NCBI GenBank assembly: GCA_051872395.1
Contig: JBJEDU010000029.1
Span: forward strand, 10,095 to 74,094
Direction: 5' to 3'
Length of the DNA stretch: 64,000 nucleotides
Origin: JBJEDU01 sp051872395
GTDB taxonomy: Bacteria > Bacillota_I > Bacilli_A > RFN20 > CAG-826
Positions within the stretch are counted from its first letter, which is position 1, and each line of letters starts with the position of its first letter. Of the stretch, positions 27,137 to 36,592 are shown piece after piece. Under the pieces are notes generated by a model. It searched no databases, had not been told where the DNA came from, and worked only from the letters and a program-made list of their open reading frames with translations. A program made the translations under genes and the position numbers.

Positions 27137-27146
27137 AATAATATTT

Positions 27147-27923
27147 TTATATTTCTTTAATCTCTCTTTTTGGTTTATGTATTCGAGTTATGTATAAATA
27201 AACAAGAGCAAAGATGAATATTAATATACTAATTATTTGAGAGGTTGATAATATTCCAATACCTCCTCGAATCGAATCGTATCGAAATATTTCGTTAATA
27301 AATCTAAAAACAGAATAACCAAATAAATAGATGAGCATCCTTGTCCCTCTTTTAGTTGGCTTTCTATTAACAATCGCTAAAACAATAAACAAAACTAAAC
27401 AAAAGAAAGATTCAAATAATTGAACCGGTAGTAATTTTACTCCAACCGGTGTATTAATATCTGCAGGCGCCGTATAAATAACACCTAAAAAAGAATCAGT
27501 AGGTCGTCCATAACAGCAACCAGCACAAAAGCAACCAATTCTACCAAACACTTGACCAAGAGGAAGTGAACAAACGACATGATCATAAAAATCTATGACA
27601 TTAATTTTATACACCATCGCATAAATAAAATATCCTAAAGCGCCACCAAGTAAACCACCATAAAAAACAAATCCTGATTTTAAAACCTCATATAGTGATA
27701 ATTCGGAAGCAATAATAAGTTCAAGATTAGTCAAAATAAACAAAAGTTTAGCACCAATCATTCCGCCTACTAAAGCAAATGCACTCGCGTACATCATATC
27801 ATCTCTATTAAGTTTACTCTTTTTACTGTTAATTAAAGAAACAATAAAAGATGCGACGATACCGAGTAAAAATAAAACTCCGTAAGTCGGAATATAATGA
27901 TTTTTATCTAAATATGGAAACAT
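27147..27923 (-). CDS. lgt: Prolipoprotein diacylglyceryl transferase
   Basis: 258 residues with seven membrane segments. Signature HVVCSLPLGQVFGRIGCFCAGCCYGRPT is the Lgt core (the R-x-G-x-F-x-x-G motif), with YFIYAMVYKINVIDFYDH before it. It attaches diacylglycerol from phosphatidylglycerol to the lipobox cysteine of prolipoproteins, which the four lipoproteins of the neighbouring locus need. I chose ATG 27923. The frame extends to a TTG at 27974, but that extension is exactly the terminator hairpin of the previous gene. No ribosome site is seen before 27923. Followed by its own terminator. Confidence 0.9.
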   Translation of the reverse strand: MFPYLDKNHYIPTYGVLFLLGIVASFIVSLINSKKSKLNRDDMMYASAFALVGGMIGAKLLFILTNLELIIASELSLYEVLKSGFVFYGGLLGGALGYFIYAMVYKINVIDFYDHVVCSLPLGQVFGRIGCFCAGCCYGRPTDSFLGVIYTAPADINTPVGVKLLPVQLFESFFCLVLFIVLAIVNRKPTKRGTRMLIYLFGYSVFRFINEIFRYDSIRGGIGILSTSQIISILIFIFALVYLYITRIHKPKREIKEI

Positions 27924-27935
27924 AATATTATTTTT

Positions 27936-27982
27936 AAAAAAATAGGAGCTGCTATAACCTTCTGGGGTTTTCAACAGCTCCT
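27936..27982 (-). terminator. Intrinsic terminator of the small membrane-protein gene
   Basis: AGGAGCTG (- strand, 27982-27975) pairs with CAGCTCCT (27951-27944) across a 23-base loop, followed by ATTTTTTT. It overlaps the spurious N-terminal extension of lgt, which supports the shorter lgt start. Confidence 0.8.
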
Positions 27983-28001
27983 TGGAAAGGAATTTGAAAA
28001 A

Positions 28002-28295
28002 TTATAAACCAGCAACTTGACCGGCCGCATTAAGAGTGCCGGCGGCAACAATAACACAAATTCCGCAAGTAAAGAATGTAATCGCGGTAAAAATTACAGC
28101 AATTAAACTCACTACAAACGCAGCGGTGCCTAAACCGGTCTTATATTGTTTGTTTCCGACAATTGCTAATACAAGGCCAACAATTGAAACGGGTAATCCT
28201 ACAATATCAAGAACAGGAACTGCGAAACCAATGAAAGCACAAACAACGCCACAAATTCCGAGTACAAGACCCGCAATTTTCTTTCCATTTCCCAT
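28002..28295 (-). CDS. Small Gly/Val-rich membrane protein, DUF4190-like
   Basis: 97 residues with three hydrophobic segments (LVLGICGVVCAFIGFAVPVLDI, LPVSIVGLVLAIVG, and a long C-terminal stretch from AAFVVSLIAVIF). The layout and the GNGKKIAGLVLGI start resemble DUF4190-type small membrane proteins; function unknown. A GGGGG ribosome site precedes the ATG by 7-8 bases. Its upstream region contains a run of ten G on the coding strand (28352-28343), which may make expression variable. Ends with a good terminator. Confidence 0.7.
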   Translation of the reverse strand: MGNGKKIAGLVLGICGVVCAFIGFAVPVLDIVGLPVSIVGLVLAIVGNKQYKTGLGTAAFVVSLIAVIFTAITFFTCGICVIVAAGTLNAAGQVAGL

Positions 28296-28342
28296 GGATG
28301 TTTTTCCCCCTTATAATTTTTCTAATATAAGAATACCCTCCT

Positions 28343-28352
28343 CCCCCCCCCC
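28343..28352. repeat. Poly-C/poly-G tract (10 bases)
   Basis: Ten C in a row on the + strand in an otherwise AT-rich gap, ten G on the coding strand of the small membrane-protein gene, 48 bases before its ATG. TTGACA lies 9 bases upstream of it. Such tracts slip during replication. Confidence 0.8.
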
Positions 28353-28552
28353 GTTTATTTTTGTCAATACTGAATTGAAATTTGTTGTAGCATTATCAAG
28401 AAATTATCTATTTGAATTGCCGTTACTAAAGCAACAAAAAACAGACTCATGTACACATATATGCACAAAAAAATAAAAAAATATTTGTTTTGTAGATGTA
28501 GAGTTTTATTTTCGCAAAACAAAAAAAGAATTAATTTTTAGAAAAAATAATA

Positions 28553-28595
28553 TTAAAAAATCCCCTATTGAAACGACAAATTCAACTCGGGGGAT
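28553..28595 (-). terminator. Intrinsic terminator after tRNA-Pro (and polC)
   Basis: On the - strand ATCCCCC-GAGTTGAA pairs with TTCAAT-AGGGGAT around a short loop, then TTTTTT. It begins about 10 bases after the CCA end of the tRNA. Confidence 0.85.
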
Positions 28596-28604
28596 ATTAA
28601 TTTA

Positions 28605-28682
28605 TGGTAGAAACGATGAGATTCGAACTCACGATCTCTTGGTCCCGAACCAAGCGCACTAACCAAGCTATGCTACGTTTCT
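28605..28682 (-). tRNA. tRNA-Pro (anticodon CGG)
   Basis: 78 bases including an encoded CCA. Acceptor stem AGAAACG/CGTTTCT with discriminator A; D-stem GCAT/GTGC; anticodon stem CTTGG/CCAAG with loop TTCGGGA, giving CGG and G37 as in proline tRNAs; T-arm GTGAG-TTCGAAT-CTCAT. It reads the CCG codon. It starts 13 bases after the polC stop in the same direction and no promoter is seen between them, so it is probably processed from the polC transcript. Confidence 0.93.
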
Positions 28683-28694
28683 ATCTATGCATTA

Positions 28695-31600
28695 TTAGAA
28701 TAAATCGAATAATGATAATTGGTCATCTTCAGGTAAACCTTTTAAAACTCCTAATTCTTCTAAATCTTTAATGTTTGTATTACTGAGTTTCGTTCTCTTT
28801 AATAAATCCTTCTTTGAAGAGAATGGTCTTTCTTTTCTGGCATCGACGATGGACTGTGCAGCGGATTCTCCTAATCCATCAATGGTAATAAAGCTTGGAT
28901 ACAATGCATTATTTTCATGGTCGACGACAAATGTCGTACCATCAGAATGTTCCAAACTAATGTTATGGAATTTATATCCTCTTTGAACCATTTCAATAGC
29001 GATTTGAAGTGTTGTGATTTGGCCTTTTTCTTTAGGTGTACAACCTTCTTTAGAGCGATCTTTAAGTTTTAATTCATTGAGTCGCTCAATAATTCCTTTT
29101 TCGCCTTGTACTTTAGCGTGAACATCATGATAATCACTTCTCACAGAAAAGAATGTTGCATAATATTCAAGTGGATAATAAACTTTAAAATATCCTACAC
29201 GAATACCTTGTGTAACATACGCGGTAGCGTGTCCTTTTGGGAATAGATAAGCAATTAATTTACAAGATTCAATATAAAAATCAGGAACATTATGCGCTTT
29301 CATAATTTCAATATATTCATCACTTAAACCATATCCTTTTCTAACTTTTTCCATAATTTGGAAACTAACAGATGAAGGAAGTCCTTTAGAAATTAAATAA
29401 GTCATAATATCATCACGACATCCAATAACTTCTTGAAGTGTCGCTTTTCCTTCTTGTATCCATCTTTCAGCGTTGCCGTTCCACACATTTGTACCATGGG
29501 AAAGACCAGAAATAATGACTAAATCTGAAAAAGTTTTTGGTTTGGTACTCTCTAAAATTCCACGAACGAAGCTAGTGCCAAATTCAGGAATACCTAACGC
29601 GCCAGTTTTTTGAGCGAGGAAATTACCATTCATATGAAGAGCGTCAACAGATGAAAATAAAGATAATACTTGAGGATCATTCAAAGGAATATCTTCGATT
29701 TTAACCTTTGTTAAGGTACACATCATCTTTAACGCGACAGGGTCAACGTGACCTAGTAAATCCAGTTTTAAAATGGTGTCATGAAGTGAATGGAAATCAA
29801 AATGGGTCGTTTTCCAATCGGCTTCAACTTCATCAGCAGGATATTGAATTGGAGTAAAATCATAAACATCATATTCTTTAGGAATAACAACAATACCACC
29901 TGGATGTTGACCGGTTGTTCTTTTAACGTTAACGCAACCAGAAGCAATATAAGCAATTTTAGCTTTTGGACAAGTAGATAAATCGACCCCAATTCTTTCT
30001 AAATATCCACGAGCGAAACCAAAAGCAGTCTTCTCAGCAACCGTGCCTATTGTTCCAGCGCGGAAAACATTATCAACACCGAGCAACACTTTAGTGTAAT
30101 CATGGGCTTTCGCTTGATAATCGCCAGGGAAGTTCAAATCGATATCAGGTGTCTTTTCAGCGGAAAATCCTAAGAAGGTTTCAAATGGAATATTTTGCCC
30201 ATCATGCGCCATTTGTTCACCACAAATTGGACATTTTTTATTTGGTAAATCATAGCCTGAACGATAAGCCGGCATCGTTTCAGAAGTCCATTCAAGATGT
30301 TTACATTTTGGACAGCGATAATGAGGTGGTAAAGGATTAACTTCGGTAATTGAGGCCATCGTCGCGACGAAAGAAGAACCAACCGAACCACGAGAACCGA
30401 CAATATAACCATCTTCATTGGCCTTTTTAACTAAACAATGGGCAATCCAATAAATGACTGAATATCCGTTGTTGATAATACCTTGAAGTTCAGTATCGAG
30501 ACGATTTTGAATAAATTCTGGAAGAGGGTCTCCATATAATTTATGAGCGTTTTGATAACATAAATCTTTGAGCATATTTTCACAGTTATCAATTTTTGGA
30601 GTGTATAATTTATCGCTTGGAATTGGTTCAATTTCTTCGATTTCATCAGCGATTTTATTAGAATTAGTCACGACGATTTCATATGCTTTTTGTTCTCCTA
30701 AAAATGAGAAACATTCAAGCATTTCATCAGTGGAACGATAATGTTGATCTGGGTTTTCAAAAGAAGGAACATCTTTCCTTGAATAAGGGTTTAATGGATG
30801 AGATACTCTACCAACAGCAAGAGAATTAATATAAACATCTCTAAATATCTTGTCTTCCTTCTTGACATAATGGCAATCTCCAGTAGCGACAACTGGAATA
30901 TTTAATTCATCTGCGAATTTAACACAATCATTGACACATGAATTAACTTCTTCTTGGGTTAAATCACCCATATTTACCAAAAATGAATAATTGTCCATCG
31001 GTTGAACTTCAATGTAATCATAAAATTTCATTAAGTCTTTAATTTTTTCTTCGTTGTCATAACGCAAAGACCTAAAAATTTCTCCATTAAAGCAAGCGGA
31101 ACCTACAAAAAGATTTTTACGATGTTTTTCTAATTCTTTTCGAGGAACTTTTGGAACATCATAAAAATAATCGACATGTGAGATAGACACTAATTTGTAT
31201 AAATCTTTTAACCCTGCTTTATTTTTAACTAAGACGACAACATGTTTTGGCATGATGTGTCTTAATAATTCTTTAGGTGTAACAAAATTCAATAAATCAG
31301 AATGTTTTAAATGAACATCTTTATTTAAAAGCATGGAAAGCATGGACTGCCAAACATCATTTAACACTAAAGCGTCGTAATCCGCACGGTGAGCAGCTTC
31401 AGAATCATAATTAATATCCATTCTTCGACAAATATCGCCTAATCTAAATTTACGATTTTCTGGATATAAATGTCTCGCTAAAGATAAGGTATCAATAACT
31501 GGATTAGTTAATATAGGCATGCCGTTTCTTTTCAATTCTTCATTGATAAAATTGATATCGAATTCAGCGTTATGAGTAACAAGAATTGCGTCTTCTACAT

Positions 31601-33122
31601 ATTCGACAATTTTCGCTAACGCTTCTTTAATTGTTGGCTTATCTTTAACCATTTCATCGGTAATATGCGTGATTTTTGTAATTTTTTCAGGGATTTTTAT
31701 ACCTGGATTAATGAGTGTATCAAAGGAAGATACAACAGTGCCTTTTTCAACTTTAACCGCCCCAAATTCAATCATGCGATTATATCGACAACTAAGTCCA
31801 GTAGTTTCAGTATCTAAGACGACATATTTAGCTTTATTTAATTCAATATCTTTTGGATTAAAAATATATGTTTGTTGATCATCAACCATGTAAAGTTCAC
31901 AACCATAGATAACTTTTAATCCATATTTTTTTCCAGCTTTACAAGCGTCAGGGAAACCTTGAACAACACCATGGTCAGTAATAGCGAAAGCTTTATGTCC
32001 AAGCGCGGACATATATTTTGCATATTCTTTTAAATCACCCACTCCATCTTGCACTGACATTTGAGAATGGAGATGAAGTTCAACACGTGGTGTTTGACAT
32101 TTTTCATGAGGGATTTCATCTGGAGGAAGAATATCGATTAAATGACCTCGAATAGTTAATTGTTTAGTATATTCATCAATATAAGAAACACCGCGAACTC
32201 TTATGTTATCTCCCTTTTGTAATTTAGCGACAAAATCTTTTGTCACTGTCGCGTTTTCAGGAGTTAAAACATAAATCGCACCGCCAAAAGGATCATGAAC
32301 CCCAATATTAAATTTTCTTTTACCGTTATATTCACTTGTTTCAATAGAAAAGATTTTTCCATTGAAATCAATATTTCCAGAATTAGAGTCGATAGAATCA
32401 ATGTTTTCGATATATTGATAATTTCCTCTTTTATTTAGTCTAATTCTTTCTCTTTCTTTTGCCATTATTTGCGCGTTCTTTTTCATTTCTTCGAGTAAAG
32501 AATCTTCTAATTTAGAATTGACTTCTTTATGTTCTTCATTAACTTTTAAAATCGCAGCTTTAGAATCGATGACTTCCGTTTTAATTTCTTTCTCTTTTTC
32601 AATTTCATCTAACGCAATAGCCTTCGCTTCTTCTGTCACTTTTTTAATTTTTCTTTTGGAATAATTATTATCAACTTCGTTAGAGATGTCGAGTTTAACG
32701 ACAAATTCATAATTGATAAAATTTAAAAGAGATTCAAAATCTTGAATTATTTGTTTATAACTATCTCTTTCTTTTTCATTTTTAAAAACAAATTTAATAA
32801 CTTCATCTTCATCAATCATTTCAAAAGGAACTTCTAATCGATAAATGGAATGATACCATTCATTAAATAAATCAAAAACATCATCGAATGAAGGAAGAGT
32901 TAAATAAGAAAATTGAAGAGAATATTCGTAAGTTATATTACTTAGTGAATCGAGAAATTGTCTTAATAATTTATAATCCCAAGGAGTTTCTTTTAAAATG
33001 ATCATGTCATATTTTTTAGGATTGAAACGATTTTTACCAATCATTTCAAATTCCAAGTCATAATCAAAATAATTTTCAATATTAATACTCTTTAAAAAGC
33101 CAACCATCTTTTTGCTAGGCAT
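28695..33122 (-). CDS. polC: DNA polymerase III alpha subunit, PolC type (with proofreading exonuclease)
   Basis: 1475 residues, normal PolC length. Order: N-terminal region and coiled linker (~1-230), OB domain (~235-335), PHP domain (RVELHLHSQMSVQDGVG and FAITDHGVVQG), DnaQ-like exonuclease inserted in it (YVVLDTETTGL, THNAEFD, HRADYDAL), the rest of PHP, then the polymerase core with zinc-binding CPKC...CPICG and catalytic PDIDLNFPGDYQ; the helix-hairpin-helix segment IDGLGESAAQSIVDARKE sits near the C-terminus. It is the main replicative polymerase of low-GC Gram-positives. It follows rseP by 2 bases; proS, often between them in Bacillus, is absent. A GGGG-like site precedes the ATG. Confidence 0.97.
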   Translation of the reverse strand: MPSKKMVGFLKSINIENYFDYDLEFEMIGKNRFNPKKYDMIILKETPWDYKLLRQFLDSLSNITYEYSLQFSYLTLPSFDDVFDLFNEWYHSIYRLEVPFEMIDEDEVIKFVFKNEKERDSYKQIIQDFESLLNFINYEFVVKLDISNEVDNNYSKRKIKKVTEEAKAIALDEIEKEKEIKTEVIDSKAAILKVNEEHKEVNSKLEDSLLEEMKKNAQIMAKERERIRLNKRGNYQYIENIDSIDSNSGNIDFNGKIFSIETSEYNGKRKFNIGVHDPFGGAIYVLTPENATVTKDFVAKLQKGDNIRVRGVSYIDEYTKQLTIRGHLIDILPPDEIPHEKCQTPRVELHLHSQMSVQDGVGDLKEYAKYMSALGHKAFAITDHGVVQGFPDACKAGKKYGLKVIYGCELYMVDDQQTYIFNPKDIELNKAKYVVLDTETTGLSCRYNRMIEFGAVKVEKGTVVSSFDTLINPGIKIPEKITKITHITDEMVKDKPTIKEALAKIVEYVEDAILVTHNAEFDINFINEELKRNGMPILTNPVIDTLSLARHLYPENRKFRLGDICRRMDINYDSEAAHRADYDALVLNDVWQSMLSMLLNKDVHLKHSDLLNFVTPKELLRHIMPKHVVVLVKNKAGLKDLYKLVSISHVDYFYDVPKVPRKELEKHRKNLFVGSACFNGEIFRSLRYDNEEKIKDLMKFYDYIEVQPMDNYSFLVNMGDLTQEEVNSCVNDCVKFADELNIPVVATGDCHYVKKEDKIFRDVYINSLAVGRVSHPLNPYSRKDVPSFENPDQHYRSTDEMLECFSFLGEQKAYEIVVTNSNKIADEIEEIEPIPSDKLYTPKIDNCENMLKDLCYQNAHKLYGDPLPEFIQNRLDTELQGIINNGYSVIYWIAHCLVKKANEDGYIVGSRGSVGSSFVATMASITEVNPLPPHYRCPKCKHLEWTSETMPAYRSGYDLPNKKCPICGEQMAHDGQNIPFETFLGFSAEKTPDIDLNFPGDYQAKAHDYTKVLLGVDNVFRAGTIGTVAEKTAFGFARGYLERIGVDLSTCPKAKIAYIASGCVNVKRTTGQHPGGIVVIPKEYDVYDFTPIQYPADEVEADWKTTHFDFHSLHDTILKLDLLGHVDPVALKMMCTLTKVKIEDIPLNDPQVLSLFSSVDALHMNGNFLAQKTGALGIPEFGTSFVRGILESTKPKTFSDLVIISGLSHGTNVWNGNAERWIQEGKATLQEVIGCRDDIMTYLISKGLPSSVSFQIMEKVRKGYGLSDEYIEIMKAHNVPDFYIESCKLIAYLFPKGHATAYVTQGIRVGYFKVYYPLEYYATFFSVRSDYHDVHAKVQGEKGIIERLNELKLKDRSKEGCTPKEKGQITTLQIAIEMVQRGYKFHNISLEHSDGTTFVVDHENNALYPSFITIDGLGESAAQSIVDARKERPFSSKKDLLKRTKLSNTNIKDLEELGVLKGLPEDDQLSLFDLF

Positions 33123-33124
33123 AG

Positions 33125-34408
33125 TTAAAATAACCCCACAATATCTTTAATGACAATTAGCCCCATTAAAATAAACAAAAGCACCATTCCAATTGTCGCG
33201 ACAATATTTTTTACCTTTTCTGGCACTTTCTTTCTTGTAATTCCTTCAATGATTATAACAAGTAAATGCCAACCATCTAATCCAGGGAATGGAAGAAGAT
33301 TAATAATCGCTAAATTGATAGAAATAATCGCCCACAAGTTAATAAAATAACTGACACCATAATTAGATAAAACAGATGTCGTTTGGGTATATATAGCGAT
33401 TGGACCACCAACATCGCTCCAACCTTTACCAATAAATAAATTACCAACTGAACGAATAATTAATGTTGAAGCATTACCAAATTGTTTAAATGTTGCACTA
33501 ATGGCTTCAGAGAAAGTATTGTAATGACTATATAAATATAATTCAGCGCCTAAAGATTCAAATTTATTTACTGGATTATCATTTTTATCTAACTCGCTAA
33601 TAACATTTAAAGTAATTTCATGTGGATCAGTTTGAATGACATCATCAACTCTAATAACATTACCTTCTTCATCAAATCTAATAGTGTTGATATTAAAAAC
33701 AATTTTTATCAAAGTTTCTTCTTCTAAAACATCATGATACACTCGTCCGTTTACTGTATCAGTAATGACATAAGCGCGGAAGTGATTATCAATATCAAGG
33801 TTTTTAAAAGTTAAATTATCAGTGGATAAACCGGTAGAAATATTAACTGGGTCTTTATCTGAGAAATACGCTGAACCGGAAGTAGTAAAATAATACAAAG
33901 AAATAGTTTCATTTTCTTTGTATTCATCAGATAAAGTTTCATATCTTATAATGTCATTAGAAGTAATTCCAACATTATACATAATGGAATTTTCTTGAAC
34001 GGTTAAACAATCGATATAAACATTTTTAACTGGGAAGAACATACTTGAATTAAAAAATAAAAGAATAGCCAAAACAGCGTTCATAAATATTCCAGCACAC
34101 ATGATGATGGCTCTCTTCCATTTTTTGATGCCGTTTAAACTTCTCTCTTCAGGAATACTGACTCCTTCTTCAAGTTCAACACCTTCACCATACATTGAAA
34201 CGAATCCTCCTAAAGGAATCGCACGTAAAGAGAAATATGTTTCCCCTTTCTTACGTTTTTTATGTATTAAAGTTGGTCCAAAACCAATAGAAAAATCTAA
34301 ACAATATACTTTAAATATTTTAGCCGCGGTTAAATGGCCTAATTCATGGACTACAATCAGTGTCGATAAGCATATGATAAATAATAAAATCGATAATATT
34401 GTACCCAT
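33125..34408 (-). CDS. rseP: Site-2 intramembrane metalloprotease RseP/RasP
   Basis: 427 residues. HELGHL near residue 22 is the zinc-binding HExxH motif in the first membrane segment; the third segment carries NLLPFPGLDGWH, matching the second metal motif. A PDZ-like region lies between. It clips membrane-spanning anti-sigma factors and signal-peptide remnants. The start is ATG 34408, 7 bases after GGAGG; the ATG two codons upstream sits almost on that site. The middle of the protein (~130-300) is longer and more divergent than in Bacillus, with many acidic residues. Member of the uppS-cdsA-dxr-rseP-polC run. Confidence 0.92.
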   Translation of the reverse strand: MGTILSILLFIICLSTLIVVHELGHLTAAKIFKVYCLDFSIGFGPTLIHKKRKKGETYFSLRAIPLGGFVSMYGEGVELEEGVSIPEERSLNGIKKWKRAIIMCAGIFMNAVLAILLFFNSSMFFPVKNVYIDCLTVQENSIMYNVGITSNDIIRYETLSDEYKENETISLYYFTTSGSAYFSDKDPVNISTGLSTDNLTFKNLDIDNHFRAYVITDTVNGRVYHDVLEEETLIKIVFNINTIRFDEEGNVIRVDDVIQTDPHEITLNVISELDKNDNPVNKFESLGAELYLYSHYNTFSEAISATFKQFGNASTLIIRSVGNLFIGKGWSDVGGPIAIYTQTTSVLSNYGVSYFINLWAIISINLAIINLLPFPGLDGWHLLVIIIEGITRKKVPEKVKNIVATIGMVLLFILMGLIVIKDIVGLF

Positions 34409-34410
34409 TC

Positions 34411-35562
34411 TCATCCCTCCATTTCTTTGATAATTTTATTCGTTTTTTTACGAATAAATTTATCGGCTTTTTCTAATTCAAAGTAATCAATGGTATTTTT
34501 AATTTTACTTGTTTTTATCACTTTATCAATAATTTGTTCTATTTGATAAAATTTTATTTTATTTTCCAAAAAAGCTTTCACTGCGACTTCGTTACAAGCA
34601 TTGAGAATTGCCCCACTGGTGCCTTTTCTTTTTATAACTAATTTCGCATAATTAATAACAGGAAATCTTTCTATAGAAAACGGATGAAAAGTTAATCCTT
34701 TTAACGAAGAGAAATCTTTAAATGTGTAAGTATTAAAATCAATATTTCCTAAATATAAAGCATATTTAATAGGAATTCTCATATCTGGTTTATCAATATC
34801 CGCGCGATATGTATGATTGTTATATTCAACAAGTGAATGACACAATGATTCATCATGAATGATAATTCCAATTTTTCTAAAAGGATAATCAAATAAATAA
34901 TGGGCTTCGATGACTTCAAAGCATTTATTCATCATGGTCGCGGAATCGATAGTAATCTTTTTCCCCATCGACCATGTTGGATGATTTAAGGCTTGTTCTT
35001 TAGTAACTTCTTTTAGTTGTTCTCTTGTAAGGTTTTTAAAAGGTCCACCTGAGGCGGTTAAAATAATTCTTTTGACATTTTCTTTAGAAACGCTTAAGCA
35101 TTTAGTAATCGCTGAATGTTCAGAATCAATTGGAAATAATTGACCTTTTCCTGACTTTAATAAAGAATTGATTAATTCTCCTCCCACAACGAGAGATTCT
35201 TTATTAGCTAATAAAACAACTTTATTTCTTTTAAGGGCTTCAATAGTGGGTTTTAAGCCAACAAATCCCACTAAAGCGTTGATGAGCATATCATAATCAC
35301 ACTGCTTAACTATTGAAGAAATATCATCTTTTTTAGAAGTAAAAACAATGTTTGGATATTTGCTTTCATAATATTTTTTACTTCGAGAAGAAATCATATA
35401 AATATGTTCAATCGAAGGAAATCTTTTGATTAAAGAAGAAATAATTCTCGTATGTTTACCAACAGAAATACCGCTAATAACAAAATCATTACAAGAAGAA
35501 ATGACATCGATAGATTGTTGACCTATGCTTCCAGAGGCCCCGAGAATTAAAATTTTTTTCAT
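34411..35562 (-). CDS. dxr: 1-deoxy-D-xylulose 5-phosphate reductoisomerase
   Basis: 383 residues, family length. NADPH-binding LGASGSIGQQSIDV at the N-terminus; ALVGFVGL and LANKESLVVGG; metal/substrate motifs PIDSEHSAI, LTASGGPF and NHPTWSMGKKITIDSATMMNK. It makes 2-C-methyl-D-erythritol 4-phosphate, the committed step of the non-mevalonate isoprenoid pathway, so this organism makes isoprenoids by MEP, feeding the uppS product nearby. No clear ribosome site; begins 10 bases after cdsA. Confidence 0.96.
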   Translation of the reverse strand: MKKILILGASGSIGQQSIDVISSCNDFVISGISVGKHTRIISSLIKRFPSIEHIYMISSRSKKYYESKYPNIVFTSKKDDISSIVKQCDYDMLINALVGFVGLKPTIEALKRNKVVLLANKESLVVGGELINSLLKSGKGQLFPIDSEHSAITKCLSVSKENVKRIILTASGGPFKNLTREQLKEVTKEQALNHPTWSMGKKITIDSATMMNKCFEVIEAHYLFDYPFRKIGIIIHDESLCHSLVEYNNHTYRADIDKPDMRIPIKYALYLGNIDFNTYTFKDFSSLKGLTFHPFSIERFPVINYAKLVIKRKGTSGAILNACNEVAVKAFLENKIKFYQIEQIIDKVIKTSKIKNTIDYFELEKADKFIRKKTNKIIKEMEG

Positions 35563-35572
35563 GATTATTTAA

Positions 35573-36592
35573 TTAAATTAAACTTGATAAACCTTCACCA
35601 TTAATGATGAGGTTAGCGATGTTAATAACGACCGCAGAAATAATAAGAGAGAAAACTAAAGAGTCAATTCTATCCATGATACCTCCGTGTCCTGGAAGAA
35701 CTGATCCATAATCTTTGATATCATAAAATCTTTTCGCACTGGAAAAGACGAAATCTCCAAGAGTAGAAAAGAACGGCATAATAAATGAAAGAATTAAAAT
35801 AAAATACCAACGGTCTACAGTAAATAATTTCGGTAATATTGGATGTCCACATAAAGCGAGGATAAAAGCGAAGAAGAATGAACATATTGTGGAAATGATA
35901 ATTCCACCAATAAATCCTTCCCAAGTTTTCTTTGGCGAAATTCTTTCATTAATTTTATTTCGACCAAAAAATATCCCAATAAAGTAAGCGCCTATATCAG
36001 TCATGAAAGCACCGATAATAACATAAATTACCAATGTAGAAGATAAAAATGAATCAAACCAGTTAAAATAACTTGGATTTAATGTATTAGTTTCTAAATA
36101 ACGATTGTATGAAGGTAAACTTCTTAATAAAATCGCTGATTGCATTCCTAAAGATAAAATCAATAAGAATGTAAAGATGTATGTCGCATCTCTAACTGTG
36201 AAGTTTTTATCAATGAGAACAGTCCATAAAACAAGACATAATCCAATAAACAAAACGATAATCGAAAGATATAATTTATCAAAATGAAGAAAAATTCTAA
36301 AATTAGTGCCAGGGAAAGAATCAGAAAATGTTCTAATAATTGGCCAACAAGATAATAACAGCACTAAAACAATAGAAAGAATATAAAGTACTGGAGAATA
36401 TTTTCTTTTCGCGCATCGAACAATTTCAATTGTCGCGAATATGCCTGCGCCCATAATTAGCACGAAGAAAAACCATTCTCCTAAAAATATTGATGGTAAA
36501 ACAATAATTAATGCAATAATCGAAGTGATGATGCGAGTCATCATTGATTTTTTTGTATCTTCAGTTAAGTGATTTCTTTTAATTTCATTCAT
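35573..36592 (-). CDS. cdsA: Phosphatidate cytidylyltransferase
   Basis: About 339 residues with eight or nine membrane segments. The C-terminal CDP-diglyceride synthase signature reads SPKKTWEGFIGG and, further on, FSTLGDFVFSSAKRFYDIKDYGSVLPGHGGIMDRIDS. It makes CDP-diacylglycerol from phosphatidate and CTP. Start: ATG 36592, which has GGAGGG 10 bases upstream; the earlier in-frame ATG (36610) sits on that site. It overlaps the end of uppS by 8 bases. The N-terminal ~25 residues before the first membrane segment are hydrophilic. Confidence 0.95.
   Translation of the reverse strand: MNEIKRNHLTEDTKKSMMTRIITSIIALIIVLPSIFLGEWFFFVLIMGAGIFATIEIVRCAKRKYSPVLYILSIVLVLLLSCWPIIRTFSDSFPGTNFRIFLHFDKLYLSIIVLFIGLCLVLWTVLIDKNFTVRDATYIFTFLLILSLGMQSAILLRSLPSYNRYLETNTLNPSYFNWFDSFLSSTLVIYVIIGAFMTDIGAYFIGIFFGRNKINERISPKKTWEGFIGGIIISTICSFFFAFILALCGHPILPKLFTVDRWYFILILSFIMPFFSTLGDFVFSSAKRFYDIKDYGSVLPGHGGIMDRIDSLVFSLIISAVVINIANLIINGEGLSSLI

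Larger units (their letters stand above)
28296..28604. other. 309-base gap: homopolymer tract and tRNA terminator, no gene seen
   Basis: Contains a 10-base C run on + (28343-28352), a TTGACA on the - strand (28367-28362), a very AT-rich stretch without a supported reading frame, and the terminator of the tRNA at 28553-28595. Confidence 0.7.

Noticed and set aside
27924..27974. N-terminal extension of lgt from a TTG codon with an AAGGAG upstream
   Set aside because: The segment is the terminator hairpin of the preceding gene and adds residues not found in Lgt proteins.
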